Origin: Bacillota bacterium
GTDB taxonomy: Bacteria > Bacillota > SHA-98 > UBA4971
Assembly (NCBI GenBank): GCA_030024085.1
Contig: JASEJE010000004.1
Span: 62,001 to 126,000 of the forward strand
Direction: 5' to 3'
DNA: 64,000 nt
Shown: piece after piece, positions 42,227-51,490 of the stretch
Layout of the letters: every line of letters starts with the position of its first letter
How positions within the stretch are numbered: the stretch's first letter is position 1
The notes under the pieces: generated by a model
The model's input: the letters and a program-made list of their open reading frames with translations, nothing else
Databases searched by the model: none
Told to the model about the DNA's origin: nothing
Made by a program: the position numbers and the translations under genes

Positions 42227-43609
42227 TTATTTGCTCGGTGCACCCCAGTTGTTCTGCGATGTCCAATTGTTCTCGCGGGCAAGCTGCTCTGCCGCTCTCT
42301 TCATCTCGCGGCCTAAAGTCTGCACAAACTTATCCATAGTAAGACCGCCCGAGAGAAGAAGTTGCAGATTCTTGAACTTCATGTCGCCAAATGGGCCCGT
42401 GAGCGAGAGCTGGATTCTGGGATTTGCCTCGGGCGCCACGAACGCCTTAACCTTTGGGTTGTCCGGCTCGACACCCTTGATGATCGGGGGCATATTGTAC
42501 GCCTTCTCCAGGACCGTGGCGTTCTCCGGCGACGTCATGAACTGAAGGAAGTCAATCGCCAGGTCCAAATTGCCCCTCTTCACAGTAGCTGCCGGGATAC
42601 TCCAGGTTATACCGGCCTCCCCCGGTCTGCAAGTCGAGCCTGTGGCATACGGCGAGGTTTCCCGTGTAATGTCGGGGAACACGAAGATGCCGTAGTCGAA
42701 GCCCCGATCTTTGTTCTCTTCGATCGACTGGAGGGCCCAACTCCCAGCCATAAAGAACGCTGCCTTCCCCGTCATCCAGAGACGGCTGTGATCCGTCGCG
42801 CCCACCGCTCCTGCCTGCCAATACTCAGACCATTTCTTCAAGAACTCATACGGTGCCCGGAATTGTGGATCATCAACTTTGATCAGGTCAAGCTGGATTG
42901 CCCTTACAAGCTCGTTCAAATCAACCTGCCCGTTGGGCTGCAAGACGTCGAGCTTCGGCACCCAGGTCTGCCACATCGTGCCCTCTATATAGCCGACGCT
43001 CCAGACCTCTGGACCACCTGTAAACGTTGCAGCCTGCGGAATATAGTCGGCCGCTTTCAGCTTCTCCGCCACCTGGAACCATTCTGCCCACGTTTTTGGT
43101 GGTGCGAGACCCAGCTTCTTGAACACGTCCTTGTTATAGAAGAACGCAAACGATGACCAGTTCACGGGAATGCCAATGAGTTTCCTCGTGACAGGATCTC
43201 TGCTTACAAAGCTGTCCAGTGACCCCGGCTCGAACATATCTTTCCATATGTTGCCTGTGTATGGATTCACCTTACTAATATACTCATCCAGGGACACAAT
43301 GAGCCCCTTTCGAAAGTCCTCAGCTGCCCAGTTATTCTGCATGATATCAGGGGGATCCCCGCCTGCAAGCTGGGTCAGGTGCCAGGTATGGTACTCTGTA
43401 CTGGGAATGGTCATATATTTGACGGCTACGTCGGGATGGGATTTCTGATAACGCTCTATAACTATATCCAACTGCTTGTTGTAGACGTCCAGCATGTAGT
43501 GGGCAATGGTAATTTGCCTCTTGGCAAACGCTGCTCCGTCCAGAGGTAGGGCAAGCAGGACCAGCACTAGAACCATCACGCCGGCAAAAACACACCAGCG
43601 CCGTTTCAT
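42227..43609 (-). CDS. Extracellular sugar-binding protein of an ABC transporter (family 1)
   Basis: A 460-residue solute-binding protein for carbohydrate uptake. The signal peptide is strongly hydrophobic (VFAGVMVLVLVLLALPL) and has no lipobox cysteine before the mature part, although Cys6 lies earlier. Family marks include ITIAHYMLDVYNKQLDIVI, GGDPPDIMQNNWAAEDFRKG, VNWSSFAFFYNKDVFKKLGL and FFMAGSWALQSI. ATG 43609 with GGAGGG upstream. Aromatic-rich sites fit an oligosaccharide ligand; identity unknown. Confidence 0.92.
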   Translation of the reverse strand: MKRRWCVFAGVMVLVLVLLALPLDGAAFAKRQITIAHYMLDVYNKQLDIVIERYQKSHPDVAVKYMTIPSTEYHTWHLTQLAGGDPPDIMQNNWAAEDFRKGLIVSLDEYISKVNPYTGNIWKDMFEPGSLDSFVSRDPVTRKLIGIPVNWSSFAFFYNKDVFKKLGLAPPKTWAEWFQVAEKLKAADYIPQAATFTGGPEVWSVGYIEGTMWQTWVPKLDVLQPNGQVDLNELVRAIQLDLIKVDDPQFRAPYEFLKKWSEYWQAGAVGATDHSRLWMTGKAAFFMAGSWALQSIEENKDRGFDYGIFVFPDITRETSPYATGSTCRPGEAGITWSIPAATVKRGNLDLAIDFLQFMTSPENATVLEKAYNMPPIIKGVEPDNPKVKAFVAPEANPRIQLSLTGPFGDMKFKNLQLLLSGGLTMDKFVQTLGREMKRAAEQLARENNWTSQNNWGAPSK

Positions 43610-43816
43610 CTTGAACCCTCCTCATTCCTTTTTTGTGACTGCCCGCACCGGAAGCACCGCTCTCCAGAATTCGAAAAACCAACCACTACTGCCCTTCACC
43701 GGTGTCTCTTGGCGTAACCAACCTTGCCCCAAGAGTCGCTCTGATCTGACAAACCTCCTGTTTGCCCCAGCTACCACCCCCTCCAGTCAGAATAGTCGGC
43801 CCCAACCCGTCGACCG

Positions 43817-44782
43817 TCATGCTTCAGGTACAGCCCCGTACTGGCATCCTTTAGCTCTCAAGAACTCCTCATAGCGCCGGTATAAGTTGCGGGCTGCTGG
43901 CCACACGGAGTTCGGGCTGAGGAAATGGGAGAACTCGAACGTAATCACCTTGCTAACGTACGGTTGCACGACGTCTAGCTTGTAAACCAGCTTCCGCCAG
44001 TCGATGGGAGGGAACTTGATGGGCATGTCGCGGTCGAATGTCTCCAGGTTCGACCACAGCTCGATCTTGTGCCTTTTCGCGATCTCAGCAGTCGCCCGGA
44101 CGAACTCTTCAAGTCTCAACAATTCAGAGCTCCCATCCTGGAACGCACAATAGTCCACAAGGCCCTCCAGGCGGCTGAAGATCTCCGACCACTGACGGAC
44201 GTGTTCTTCGACCGTACGTGGAAAGGCTCTCTCCCCAAAGGCGACTACGTGCATTGGGTCCAGGCGGCCATGGAAATAGGGCGAGATCAGGATGGGAAGA
44301 CCTGAGAGATTTCGGATCTCTTCAGCCAGGCTTGCGTGGATATCAATGATCCTGCAGCTAGTATCACCCGTCTCGTGGGGCAAGTACCAGCCGGCAAACG
44401 CAGGCAATGAACCGTACCTATCAAGCGCCTCACGGACAAACTCTCTGTTGATGTCCACTTCCATCTGCCAGTCGTTACGGTACCAGAACCGGTTGGAATC
44501 ATAGAGCCCCAGGAATAGACGCATACCGTTCTGTGCTGCAAGCTCCAGGAAGAGGGCGACCATATCCTGGTAGACCGGCAGAGTAGGCACGAACCTCGAC
44601 ACTGCCTTCGAAGGGCAAGCGAGCTTTTCGCCCAGCCCGGAACGGATGACAATGACCGTGTCGATTCCGGCCCGTTTCAAGGTTTCAAACTCCGTTGCCC
44701 ACTCCTTTTTGCCCCAATTCGAAGAGGGGATATCATAGGTGATCTCATCCAGGAATGTTCCGGTGATCGCTTTGTAAACCAA
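43817..44782 (-). CDS. DUF4434 protein, TIM-barrel glycoside-hydrolase-like
   Basis: A 321-residue protein without signal peptide. It begins KAITGTFLDEITYDIPSSNW and has WATEFETLKRAGIDTVIVIR, FLGLYDSNRFWYRNDW, FAGWYLPHETGDTS and PILISPYFHGRLDP. This is the DUF4434 pattern, distantly like glycoside hydrolase TIM barrels; the Glu in YLPHET is a candidate catalytic acid. TTG 44782 follows AGGAGGGG. It is the first gene of the minus-strand cluster and may cleave imported oligosaccharides in the cytoplasm. Biochemical function is not established to my knowledge. Confidence 0.75.
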   Translation of the reverse strand: MVYKAITGTFLDEITYDIPSSNWGKKEWATEFETLKRAGIDTVIVIRSGLGEKLACPSKAVSRFVPTLPVYQDMVALFLELAAQNGMRLFLGLYDSNRFWYRNDWQMEVDINREFVREALDRYGSLPAFAGWYLPHETGDTSCRIIDIHASLAEEIRNLSGLPILISPYFHGRLDPMHVVAFGERAFPRTVEEHVRQWSEIFSRLEGLVDYCAFQDGSSELLRLEEFVRATAEIAKRHKIELWSNLETFDRDMPIKFPPIDWRKLVYKLDVVQPYVSKVITFEFSHFLSPNSVWPAARNLYRRYEEFLRAKGCQYGAVPEA

Positions 44783-45473
44783 GGCAACCCCTCCTGTTTG
44801 GAAATCGGGTCATGCTTGTCGTTGCAAAGTCGGGTGAACCAGCCTCCGACTCGCGTGGACTCTTGTCCCCCACGACTCTTTTTCCGCTGGCGGAATCACC
44901 CTGACGTGCGGGATGAATACGGGCTACGATTTCTTAGCGTTCATATGTGTTATTCTGCGTCTCATTGCGTTTTCCTTCTTTTCCTCAACTATTCCTTAGC
45001 CCATTCTCCGCGTCAGGACCGCGGCCAAATTGAGCAATGGCCTGGTAAAGGGCCAATTGCCGGGGTCCTCAAACTGTTTTGCGGCACGTGATCGTTGCGT
45101 TCTTTAGCTGGGACGACGTTTCTCCTACGGAAAATGGGCCTGGCATAGACTCCGCAGGTAGAACATGCCACACACCAACCATTCATAGCGCTTGGCCCAC
45201 TTGGTCCAGTGGGTTCACAGGCGATTACAAGATAATGTTTATTCCAAACGCCATGTGCAGAACGCACGCTCAGCAAGAAAAAAGGATGTTCGCGCAGATG
45301 TGGAATACTACACTGACAACCATAGATGCAGGCGCGTGAACGGCGGAATACCACCTTTATGCTCACAGTCTGGGATTCTTCGTCCAGGCGTTGAGATACC
45401 ACGCTGAGGACTGTGCAACGTCGTTTATTCCATCGGTTCACGCAGATTCAATGTCCACAGGAGGCTCTGGTCC
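44783..45473. other. Divergent intergenic region before the sugar cluster and the second methylase
   Basis: About 690 bases, visibly A+T-richer near 44930-45000. It must hold the promoter of the minus-strand cluster but no clean -35/-10 pair was found. Frames such as 45013-45441 on the minus strand have no recognisable family. AGGAGG at 45457-45462 serves the methylase. Confidence 0.5.
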
Positions 45474-46331
45474 ATGGGTGTCGACCTGCAACTCTTTGAA
45501 GCGCCCATAGCTAATAACGATAAAGACAAGGGTCCAGCAAAACCCTTTGTAAAGTGGGCTGGCGGTAAAGGGCAGCTGGTGGAGGACCTCGCGGCCCACT
45601 TGCCAGAGAAGTATTCCGCTTACCATGAGCCTTTCGTGGGCGGAGGTGCGCTGTTCTTCCGCCTCGCTCCGGCCACAGCATTCCTGTTGGACCTCAATGA
45701 AGAGCTCATTAACGCATATCTTGTCGTCAAGAACGACTGCGACGCGCTGATACGTAGTCTCCGGAAGCACAAGAATGAGCGGGCGTACTACTATGAGATG
45801 CGAGCCCTTGATCCAGATACCCTGGACCCAGTCGAGAGGGCTTCGAGGCTTATATATCTTAACAAGACATGCTACAACGGGCTTTATCGCGTGAACAGGC
45901 AAGGCAAGTTCAATGTGCCCTATGGTCGTTACAAGAATCCAGTCTATGCCGACGAGCCGCAACTGCGGCTTGCCAGCAAGGTCCTTGCAAACGCAGATAT
46001 CAAGCTTGCCGACTTTGAAATCGTCCTCGAGCAAGCAAAGCCCGGTGACTTCGTGTATTTTGATCCGCCATACCAGCCAATAAGTACGACAGCTAACTTC
46101 ACCAGCTACACGCGAGATGCGTTTGACGAGTCTCAGCAGAAGCGTCTTGCCGCTGTGTTTCGTGAGCTTGATAGAAGAGGGTGCTACTTGATGCTCAGCA
46201 ACTCTGATTCGCCTCTGGTACGCGAGCTATACAGGCAGTTCAGAATCGAGACAGTGATGGCCAAGCGGTACATCAACTGCAAAGGCGAGAGACGAGGTGC
46301 TATTCCTGAAGCTTTGGTGCTGAACTATTGA
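45474..46331 (+). CDS. dam: DNA adenine methylase, Dam/DpnII type
   Basis: A 285-residue D12-class N6-adenine methyltransferase. Motifs are KPFVKWAGGKGQL (residues 23-35), HEPFVGGGALFFRL, YNGLYRVNRQGKFNVPYGRY (close to the target-recognition part of GATC enzymes) and FDPPYQPIS with Asp197. GATC specificity is therefore likely but not proven. ATG 45474 follows AGGAGG. No restriction gene is adjacent, so it is an orphan; the flanking DNA is decayed, which fits a mobile-element or phage origin. Confidence 0.9.
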   Translation: MGVDLQLFEAPIANNDKDKGPAKPFVKWAGGKGQLVEDLAAHLPEKYSAYHEPFVGGGALFFRLAPATAFLLDLNEELINAYLVVKNDCDALIRSLRKHKNERAYYYEMRALDPDTLDPVERASRLIYLNKTCYNGLYRVNRQGKFNVPYGRYKNPVYADEPQLRLASKVLANADIKLADFEIVLEQAKPGDFVYFDPPYQPISTTANFTSYTRDAFDESQQKRLAAVFRELDRRGCYLMLSNSDSPLVRELYRQFRIETVMAKRYINCKGERRGAIPEALVLNY

Positions 46332-47025
46332 GAACGGGGGCACTCGATCATTGTCTTCTCGGGCCGAGGATGGTCAACTGACCTCTCAAGACATGCCGTG
46401 TTGTATAACCGAGTAATCAAGCAGGGCTGGCTCAAGAATCGCGATGCCGGCGGTCTCGCAGGGGTAGCATCCTCCCGATTGCCGGGTTTTCTTGTCGCCA
46501 CGGCGCGGGCGCAGGGGGGGCTCCCTGCATCCTTTCAATCGTCCAGGTCCCACATGAGGAGACCCGCAGGTGCTTTCGGCAGAAAACACGTCGTTTTCCG
46601 CGGAAAGAGATAGCCTTCGCGCGCTTTCTTCAGGATTTCACTTGCAGGGATCGCTCGGGGGAATACGGCGACCTGCATCCTGCCGGACGCTATTGCGGCA
46701 AGCTCCGCCGGGCCGTTGTCGGTGTATGCGACCTCGCATGCGACGTCCGGGACGGCCTTCCTGTGTGAACGGCCTCGTGTCGATGATGTCGAAGGCCGGG
46801 AGTACCCTCTCCACGAGGTCGGCCTCCGAGCTTTCCGGCCATCCAGCGATGACCCTGTGCGTCGGGAGCGCCACCACTCTTTGAGCAGCTCCCCGAACTC
46901 GGGGCCACGATGGTTGATTATCGGAGCCGCCCCGGCGAGCGCGCAGGGTATTCGCCTCCAACGTCGAATCCGTAGGCAAGAGCTGTCTGCACCGTCGATC
47001 CATGCCCGAGCGAGGAGGTGTGCAA
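46332..47025. other. Degenerate region between dam and yerC
   Basis: About 690 bases with interrupted frames on the minus strand. Fragments such as NGPAELAAIASGRMQVAVFP (about 46650-46730) and the aminotransferase-like piece listed below look protein-derived but lie in different frames. No intact gene. Confidence 0.5.
46865..46965 (-). pseudogene. Fragment of a class V aminotransferase-like gene
   Basis: A minus-strand stretch reads CALAGAAPIINHRGPEFGEL followed by LKEWW. The PIINHRGPEF block is the N-terminal signature of alanine-glyoxylate/serine-pyruvate aminotransferases. The frame breaks on both sides and no PLP lysine region is present nearby. Confidence 0.4.
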
Positions 47026-47349
47026 GTGCCGTCTAGCGAGAAACTCGTGGATGACCGGGTAACTCTCCTCTTCAAAGGCATCCTCTCTCTTCGCACTGTT
47101 GACGAGTGCTACAGGTTCTTTGAGGACCTGTGCACAGTCGGGGAGATCAAAGCCCTCGCGGAAAGGTTCCGGGTGGCGCAGATGCTCGATGACGGGTTCA
47201 CCTACGCGGAGATAGCCGAGGAAACAGGCGCGAGCACGGCCACGATCAGCCGAGTAAAGAGGTTTCTTCACTACGGAGCAGATGGCTATCGCCTGATTCT
47301 TGACAGGATGAGGCGAGAAGGAGTCCTGCCACCCAAATCTAATGCTTGA
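47026..47349 (+). CDS. yerC: YerC/YecD-type TrpR-like DNA-binding protein
   Basis: A 107-residue protein of the YerC/YecD family with a TrpR-like helix-turn-helix: FFEDLCTVGEIKALAERFRV, then GFTYAEIAEETGASTATISR and VKRFLHYG. GTG 47026 has AGGAGGTG 5 bases upstream and is preferred to ATG 47002. Family members lie before histidine operons in clostridia, so control of his genes is a reasonable inference. It is followed by a promoter and a palindrome before hisZ. Confidence 0.88.
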   Translation: MPSSEKLVDDRVTLLFKGILSLRTVDECYRFFEDLCTVGEIKALAERFRVAQMLDDGFTYAEIAEETGASTATISRVKRFLHYGADGYRLILDRMRREGVLPPKSNA

Positions 47350-47375
47350 CAGGTCGGGAATTGGGAGAGTAACAT
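47346..47375 (+). promoter_or_regulatory. Histidine operon promoter
   Basis: Perfect TTGACA (47346-47351, overlapping the yerC stop), 18 bases, TAACAT (47370-47375, 4 of 6). It leaves a leader of about 70 bases. Confidence 0.55.
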
Positions 47376-47377
47376 AG

Positions 47378-47411
47378 GGTAAATTTGCGGTTTTGTGCTT
47401 TACCATGGTAA
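47378..47411 (+). promoter_or_regulatory. Palindromic operator candidate before hisZ
   Basis: TTACCATGGTAA (47400-47411) is a perfect 12-bp palindrome. GGTAAA at 47378 and TTTACC at 47399 add a wider inverted repeat. Placed just downstream of the promoter, it could be bound by the adjacent YerC protein. No T-box specifier structure was recognised in this short leader. Confidence 0.5.
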
Positions 47412-47455
47412 CGTAATGAAGCACACAAAGGGACTTGTGTAAAGGGACTGGTGTC

Positions 47456-48469
47456 ATGAAGTATCTGGCGGAAGGAACATGCTATCTATTCCCGCCCGAA
47501 TCGCAGAAAAGGAGAGATCTGGAGACAAGGCTGGCCAACTTGTTGTCATCTGAGGGCTACCAGGAGGTAGTGCTACCCATAGTTCAAGCGTATGATTTCG
47601 ATGCGCCCCGGCCTCTGCGAAAGATGACGGACGCAGCCTACAAGTTCGTTGATTACCGCGGGCAAGTCATGGTACTGCGGCCCGACATGACCGAGGTGGT
47701 GGCCAACCTTGCTTGTCGGGAGCTCAAGGATATTCCTCGACCTCTCCGCCTGTTTTACTCGGGCAGCGTCTTCAGAACCCGACGCCCGCGTTGGGCGGGA
47801 ATGCTCGAATCTTACCAGATCGGCGCGGAGATGGTCGGAGTATCCGCACCCGAGGGTGACGTGGAGATGCTTTCCCTCGCTGCCGAGTGCCTGAAGACTG
47901 CCGGGGTCTTGGGATTTCGAATGCGTCTGGGACATATCGGAGTGATGGAATCGGTGATGGACTTCGCCGGGATGAGCGAGGAGCAAAAAGCCGACCTCAG
48001 ATCCGCTCTGGCGTCGAGAGATCTGGTCCAAGTTGAGCGATTGATAGGAAACCTTGGCATCCCGCGAGTCTGCAGGCAGTTTCTGGAGAAAATCCTCGAG
48101 TTCCCGGACGGCGAGGACATCCTCGAGGCCGCGAGGCATCTGGCCTCTTGCGATAAGTCTCAGCAAACAGCCCGGGCCTTATCGGAACTCGAGGAGATCA
48201 TCAGCGGGGCCTCCGCCCGCGGGATCGGGGACTTCATCCAGCTCGACATGGGTTTGATGAGGGACCTGGAGTACTACACGGGAACAGTCTTCGAGGTATA
48301 TACGCCTGGTTGCGGGGGACCGATATCGGGAGGTGGAAGGTACGACGGCCTCCTCAAGATCCTCGGACGCCCCGAGGGTGCCGTGGGATTTGCCCTGGAC
48401 ATGCAGCAAATACTCAATACACTGAGCAAAGGCAATGGTAACGCTGGTCTGTACATCGGAGAGTTGTAG
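47456..48469 (+). CDS. hisZ: ATP phosphoribosyltransferase regulatory subunit
   Basis: A 337-residue class II aminoacyl-tRNA-synthetase-like protein without synthetase activity; it activates the short HisG. Motifs include AAYKFVDYRGQVMVLRPDMT, RLFYSGSVFRTRRPRWAGML, ESYQIGAEMVG and GPISGGGRYDGLLKILGR. ATG 47456 is used. The adjacent gene is a short HisG lacking a regulatory domain, which requires HisZ. Confidence 0.93.
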   Translation: MKYLAEGTCYLFPPESQKRRDLETRLANLLSSEGYQEVVLPIVQAYDFDAPRPLRKMTDAAYKFVDYRGQVMVLRPDMTEVVANLACRELKDIPRPLRLFYSGSVFRTRRPRWAGMLESYQIGAEMVGVSAPEGDVEMLSLAAECLKTAGVLGFRMRLGHIGVMESVMDFAGMSEEQKADLRSALASRDLVQVERLIGNLGIPRVCRQFLEKILEFPDGEDILEAARHLASCDKSQQTARALSELEEIISGASARGIGDFIQLDMGLMRDLEYYTGTVFEVYTPGCGGPISGGGRYDGLLKILGRPEGAVGFALDMQQILNTLSKGNGNAGLYIGEL

Positions 48470-48470
48470 T

Positions 48471-49157
48471 ATGAAGGATGAATTGCTCACGATCGCGGTC
48501 CCCAAGGGACGGCTGTTGCATGACTCTCTCGAAGTTTTGGGTCTCGCCGGATTCCCCTGTGATATGGATGAAGATGCCCGAAATCTCACATATGAGACAC
48601 CGCACGCAAGATTCATCCTGGCCCGGCCGGGAGACGTGCCGACCTACGTAAGTTACGGCGCTGCGGACGTCGGCATTGTGGGCAAGGATGTCCTCATGGA
48701 AGAGGGTCGAGACGTATACGAGGTCCTCGACCTCGGGTTTGGGTTTTGCCGTTTCGTGGTTGCCGCCCCAAGAGCCTTCGCCGCAGAGGCCCGTCTCGCC
48801 GTGTCCGCGCCCGGCCGCGTTCACGGCAGGATCAGGGTTGCAACTAAGTTCCCTCGGTTCGCGGAGGCGCTTTTCAAAGACAGGGGGATTCATGCGGAGA
48901 TAATACCGCTCCGGGGTGCGACCGAGCTGGCTCCCCAGGCTGGCCTGGCGGCTATCGTGGTCGATATCGTCTCCACGGGGCGGACGCTCCGGGAAAACGA
49001 CCTCGTCGTCATATCCGAAATTGGGGCTTCGACGGCCCGACTGATCGCCAACCGCGCGAGCTTCGGGCTCAAGTCGAAGCAAATCAGAACCCTTGTCGAG
49101 GCTCTGAGGCGCGTGGTCACGACACAGGCCGCCAAGGAGGAAGTGATGCCTGGATGA
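48471..49157 (+). CDS. hisG: ATP phosphoribosyltransferase, short form
   Basis: A 228-residue HisG_S, first enzyme of histidine synthesis (ATP plus PRPP). It has TIAVPKGRLLHDSLEVL, ADVGIVGKDVL, RVATKFPRFAEALF and AAIVVDIVSTGRTLRENDL (the PRPP loop). It lacks the C-terminal ACT-like regulatory domain of long HisG, hence HisZ. ATG 48471 has GGAGAG upstream; the end overlaps the next gene by four bases. Confidence 0.95.
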   Translation: MKDELLTIAVPKGRLLHDSLEVLGLAGFPCDMDEDARNLTYETPHARFILARPGDVPTYVSYGAADVGIVGKDVLMEEGRDVYEVLDLGFGFCRFVVAAPRAFAAEARLAVSAPGRVHGRIRVATKFPRFAEALFKDRGIHAEIIPLRGATELAPQAGLAAIVVDIVSTGRTLRENDLVVISEIGASTARLIANRASFGLKSKQIRTLVEALRRVVTTQAAKEEVMPG

Positions 49158-51430
49158 TTCCGACATTGTCCGTTGAGGACTTGCTTGCGAGGAGACACTG
49201 CGGTCTCGACCTCCACATATCAGCGGCCCGGCGCATCGTGAACGAAGTCCGCGAGCGAGGCGACGGGGCCCTCGTCCAGCTGACGCGGGAATTGGACCAT
49301 GTTGCGCTCGATCCAGGGCAACTTCGCGTCACACCCGAGGCAGTCCAACAGGCGTATGCGGCGGTCGATACCGAGTTCGTGGAAGCCGTCCGCCATGCGA
49401 AGAGAAACGTGTGGGCCTTCCACGAAACGCAGGTTCCCCGCCCCTCGATCGCCGTTCTGGACGGCTACGCAGTCGGCCGGGCATCGACGCCGATAGAAAG
49501 GGCAGGCTTATACGTGCCGGGGGGCACTGCAGCGTACCCTTCGACCGTTGTCATGACCGCGGTCCCCGCCAAGGTGGCCGGGGTGAGCGAAGTGATCATG
49601 TGCACCCCGCCGGGCCCGAGCGGCGAGGTCAACCCGTTCACTCTGGTGGCCGCAGACGTGTGCGGTGTGGACAAGGTCTTCAGGGTTGGCGGGGCCCAAG
49701 CCATCGCGGCCATGGCTTATGGCACCGAGACGATTCCCGCTGTGGACATGATAGTGGGACCCGGAAATTCCTTTGTGACCGCCGCGAAAAAGCTGGTATT
49801 CGGGGACGTGGGGATCGACATGCTTGCGGGCCCGAGCGAGATCCTGATAATAGCCGACGAGTCCGCCGTCCCGGAGTTTGTCGCAGCGGACCTTCTTTCC
49901 CAGGCCGAGCACGATGTGCTCGCCTCGGCCGTGCTCCTCACCACCTCAGCCGATCTTGCGGAGGAGGTGGTCGAAGAAATCGAAAGGCAACTCTCGCTGC
50001 TTCCTAGGAGAGACATCATCGCACGCTCGCTGCGCGGCAGCGGCGCCATCGTGCTCGTTCAATCCCTCGATCAGGCGGTGGACGTTGCGAATGCGTACGC
50101 TCCGGAACACATCGAGATCATGACCCGCCGCCCGCTCGACATAGGCAAGAGGATCAAGAATGCCGGGGCTGTCTTTCTGGGGACCTACAGCCCCGAACCC
50201 GTGGGCGATTACATAGCGGGCCCCAACCACGTGCTACCGACCCAGGGCTCGGCAAGGTACCGGGGAAGCCTTGGTGTGCAGGACTTCCTGAAATCCATAA
50301 ATGTGATACAGTACGATGAGTCCGCGCTCAGGGAAGTGGCCGAGCACGCCATCGTGCTTGCCAGGACCGAGGGACTCATGGCACACGCGAACTCCATCGA
50401 AGTGAGGCTTGCCCACCTCTCCGGGTCCAAGGAGACAGCCGGAGGGCAGCGACGCGAGAACCCTCTAGTAAAGCTGGACCGCAACGAGAACCCGTGGGAG
50501 CTTCCGGACAGCGTCAGACAGGACATAATCGAATCCCTGGCCCGACTGCCTTTCAACCGGTATCCCTCGCCCGATGCTGACGAACTGCGCTCTCAGCTCG
50601 CACAATTCCTTGGTGTGAGAGAGGACATGGTCGTCGTCGGCGCAGGATCCGATGAGCTCATTCAAATAGTGATGCTAGCCTTTAGGGAAAGGGCGAGAAG
50701 GGTCGTCACGGCTCGCCCGACGTTTTGCATGTACCGCCGCATCGCGGACGTGGTCGGAATTCCCGTGAAGGAAATTCCCTTGCGAGAAGAATTCTCTCTT
50801 GACGCGGAGGCTGTGTCGGAGGAACTATTGCGGGAAGACACCCTCGCCTTTCTGTGCAACCCGAACAACCCTACAGGCAGTGTCTATACGAGGGAACTTG
50901 CGCGCATGATCCAGACCGCGAGGGGAATCGTGGTCGTTGACGAGGCGTACCACGAGTTCTGCGGTGAAACGTTCTTGCACGACGTCTCGGGGCACGTGCT
51001 GATCCTTCGCACGCTATCCAAGGCGTTCGGCCTCGCCGGGCTCCGCGTAGGCTACGCCGTGGCGCACCCATCCGTCTCGAAACAGTTGAGCCGGGCGAAA
51101 CTTCCGTTCAACTGCAGCGCGGTCTCGATCCTGGTGGCGCAGAAAGTTCTGGAGCACCATGACGACGTGCGTAGGGTGGTCGACATGATCACCAGGGAGA
51201 GGGACAGGCTATACCAGCGACTGACCGGTCTTGGGGTGAAGGCATGTCCGTCGCATGCAAACTTCATCCTCTTCCGGCCGCCGAGGCCCGCCAAGGAAAC
51301 GCATGGCGCACTGCTGGACATGGGCATCGCGGTGCGCAGGTTCGACGGGCTGCCGGAGTATTTGAGAGTTACCGTCGGACGCCCTGAAGAGAACGATGCC
51401 TTTATAGAAGCCATGGCCAGGTTGATCTGA
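49154..51430 (+). CDS. hisDC: Fused histidinol dehydrogenase and histidinol-phosphate aminotransferase
   Basis: One uninterrupted 758-residue protein. Residues 1 to about 425 are HisD, with [26 protein letters not shown] (zinc Gln/His), YAPEHIE (catalytic Glu-His), [20 protein letters not shown] and a C-terminal His in LMAHANS. A linker of about 15 residues ([13 protein letters not shown]) leads into HisC, which starts at [13 protein letters not shown] and has [22 protein letters not shown] and the PLP lysine Lys623 in [16 protein letters not shown]. The normal N-terminal arm of HisC is missing. Both sets of catalytic residues are intact, so it should catalyse two non-consecutive steps. It overlaps hisG by four bases. 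Confidence 0.93.
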   Translation: MIPTLSVEDLLARRHCGLDLHISAARRIVNEVRERGDGALVQLTRELDHVALDPGQLRVTPEAVQQAYAAVDTEFVEAVRHAKRNVWAFHETQVPRPSIAVLDGYAVGRASTPIERAGLYVPGGTAAYPSTVVMTAVPAKVAGVSEVIMCTPPGPSGEVNPFTLVAADVCGVDKVFRVGGAQAIAAMAYGTETIPAVDMIVGPGNSFVTAAKKLVFGDVGIDMLAGPSEILIIADESAVPEFVAADLLSQAEHDVLASAVLLTTSADLAEEVVEEIERQLSLLPRRDIIARSLRGSGAIVLVQSLDQAVDVANAYAPEHIEIMTRRPLDIGKRIKNAGAVFLGTYSPEPVGDYIAGPNHVLPTQGSARYRGSLGVQDFLKSINVIQYDESALREVAEHAIVLARTEGLMAHANSIEVRLAHLSGSKETAGGQRRENPLVKLDRNENPWELPDSVRQDIIESLARLPFNRYPSPDADELRSQLAQFLGVREDMVVVGAGSDELIQIVMLAFRERARRVVTARPTFCMYRRIADVVGIPVKEIPLREEFSLDAEAVSEELLREDTLAFLCNPNNPTGSVYTRELARMIQTARGIVVVDEAYHEFCGETFLHDVSGHVLILRTLSKAFGLAGLRVGYAVAHPSVSKQLSRAKLPFNCSAVSILVAQKVLEHHDDVRRVVDMITRERDRLYQRLTGLGVKACPSHANFILFRPPRPAKETHGALLDMGIAVRRFDGLPEYLRVTVGRPEENDAFIEAMARLI

Positions 51431-51490
51431 CTTCGCCGCGAAGCGAACGTCAGGATAAGGCATGAGGTACGAGGCAGGGGGGCCATATCG

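Noticed and set aside
45013-45441. 142-residue minus-strand frame upstream of dam
   Set aside because: No ribosome binding site, no recognisable family, and mixed composition.
47350-47455. Histidine T-box leader
   Set aside because: The leader is only about 70 bases and the T-box core sequence and terminator pair are not visible.
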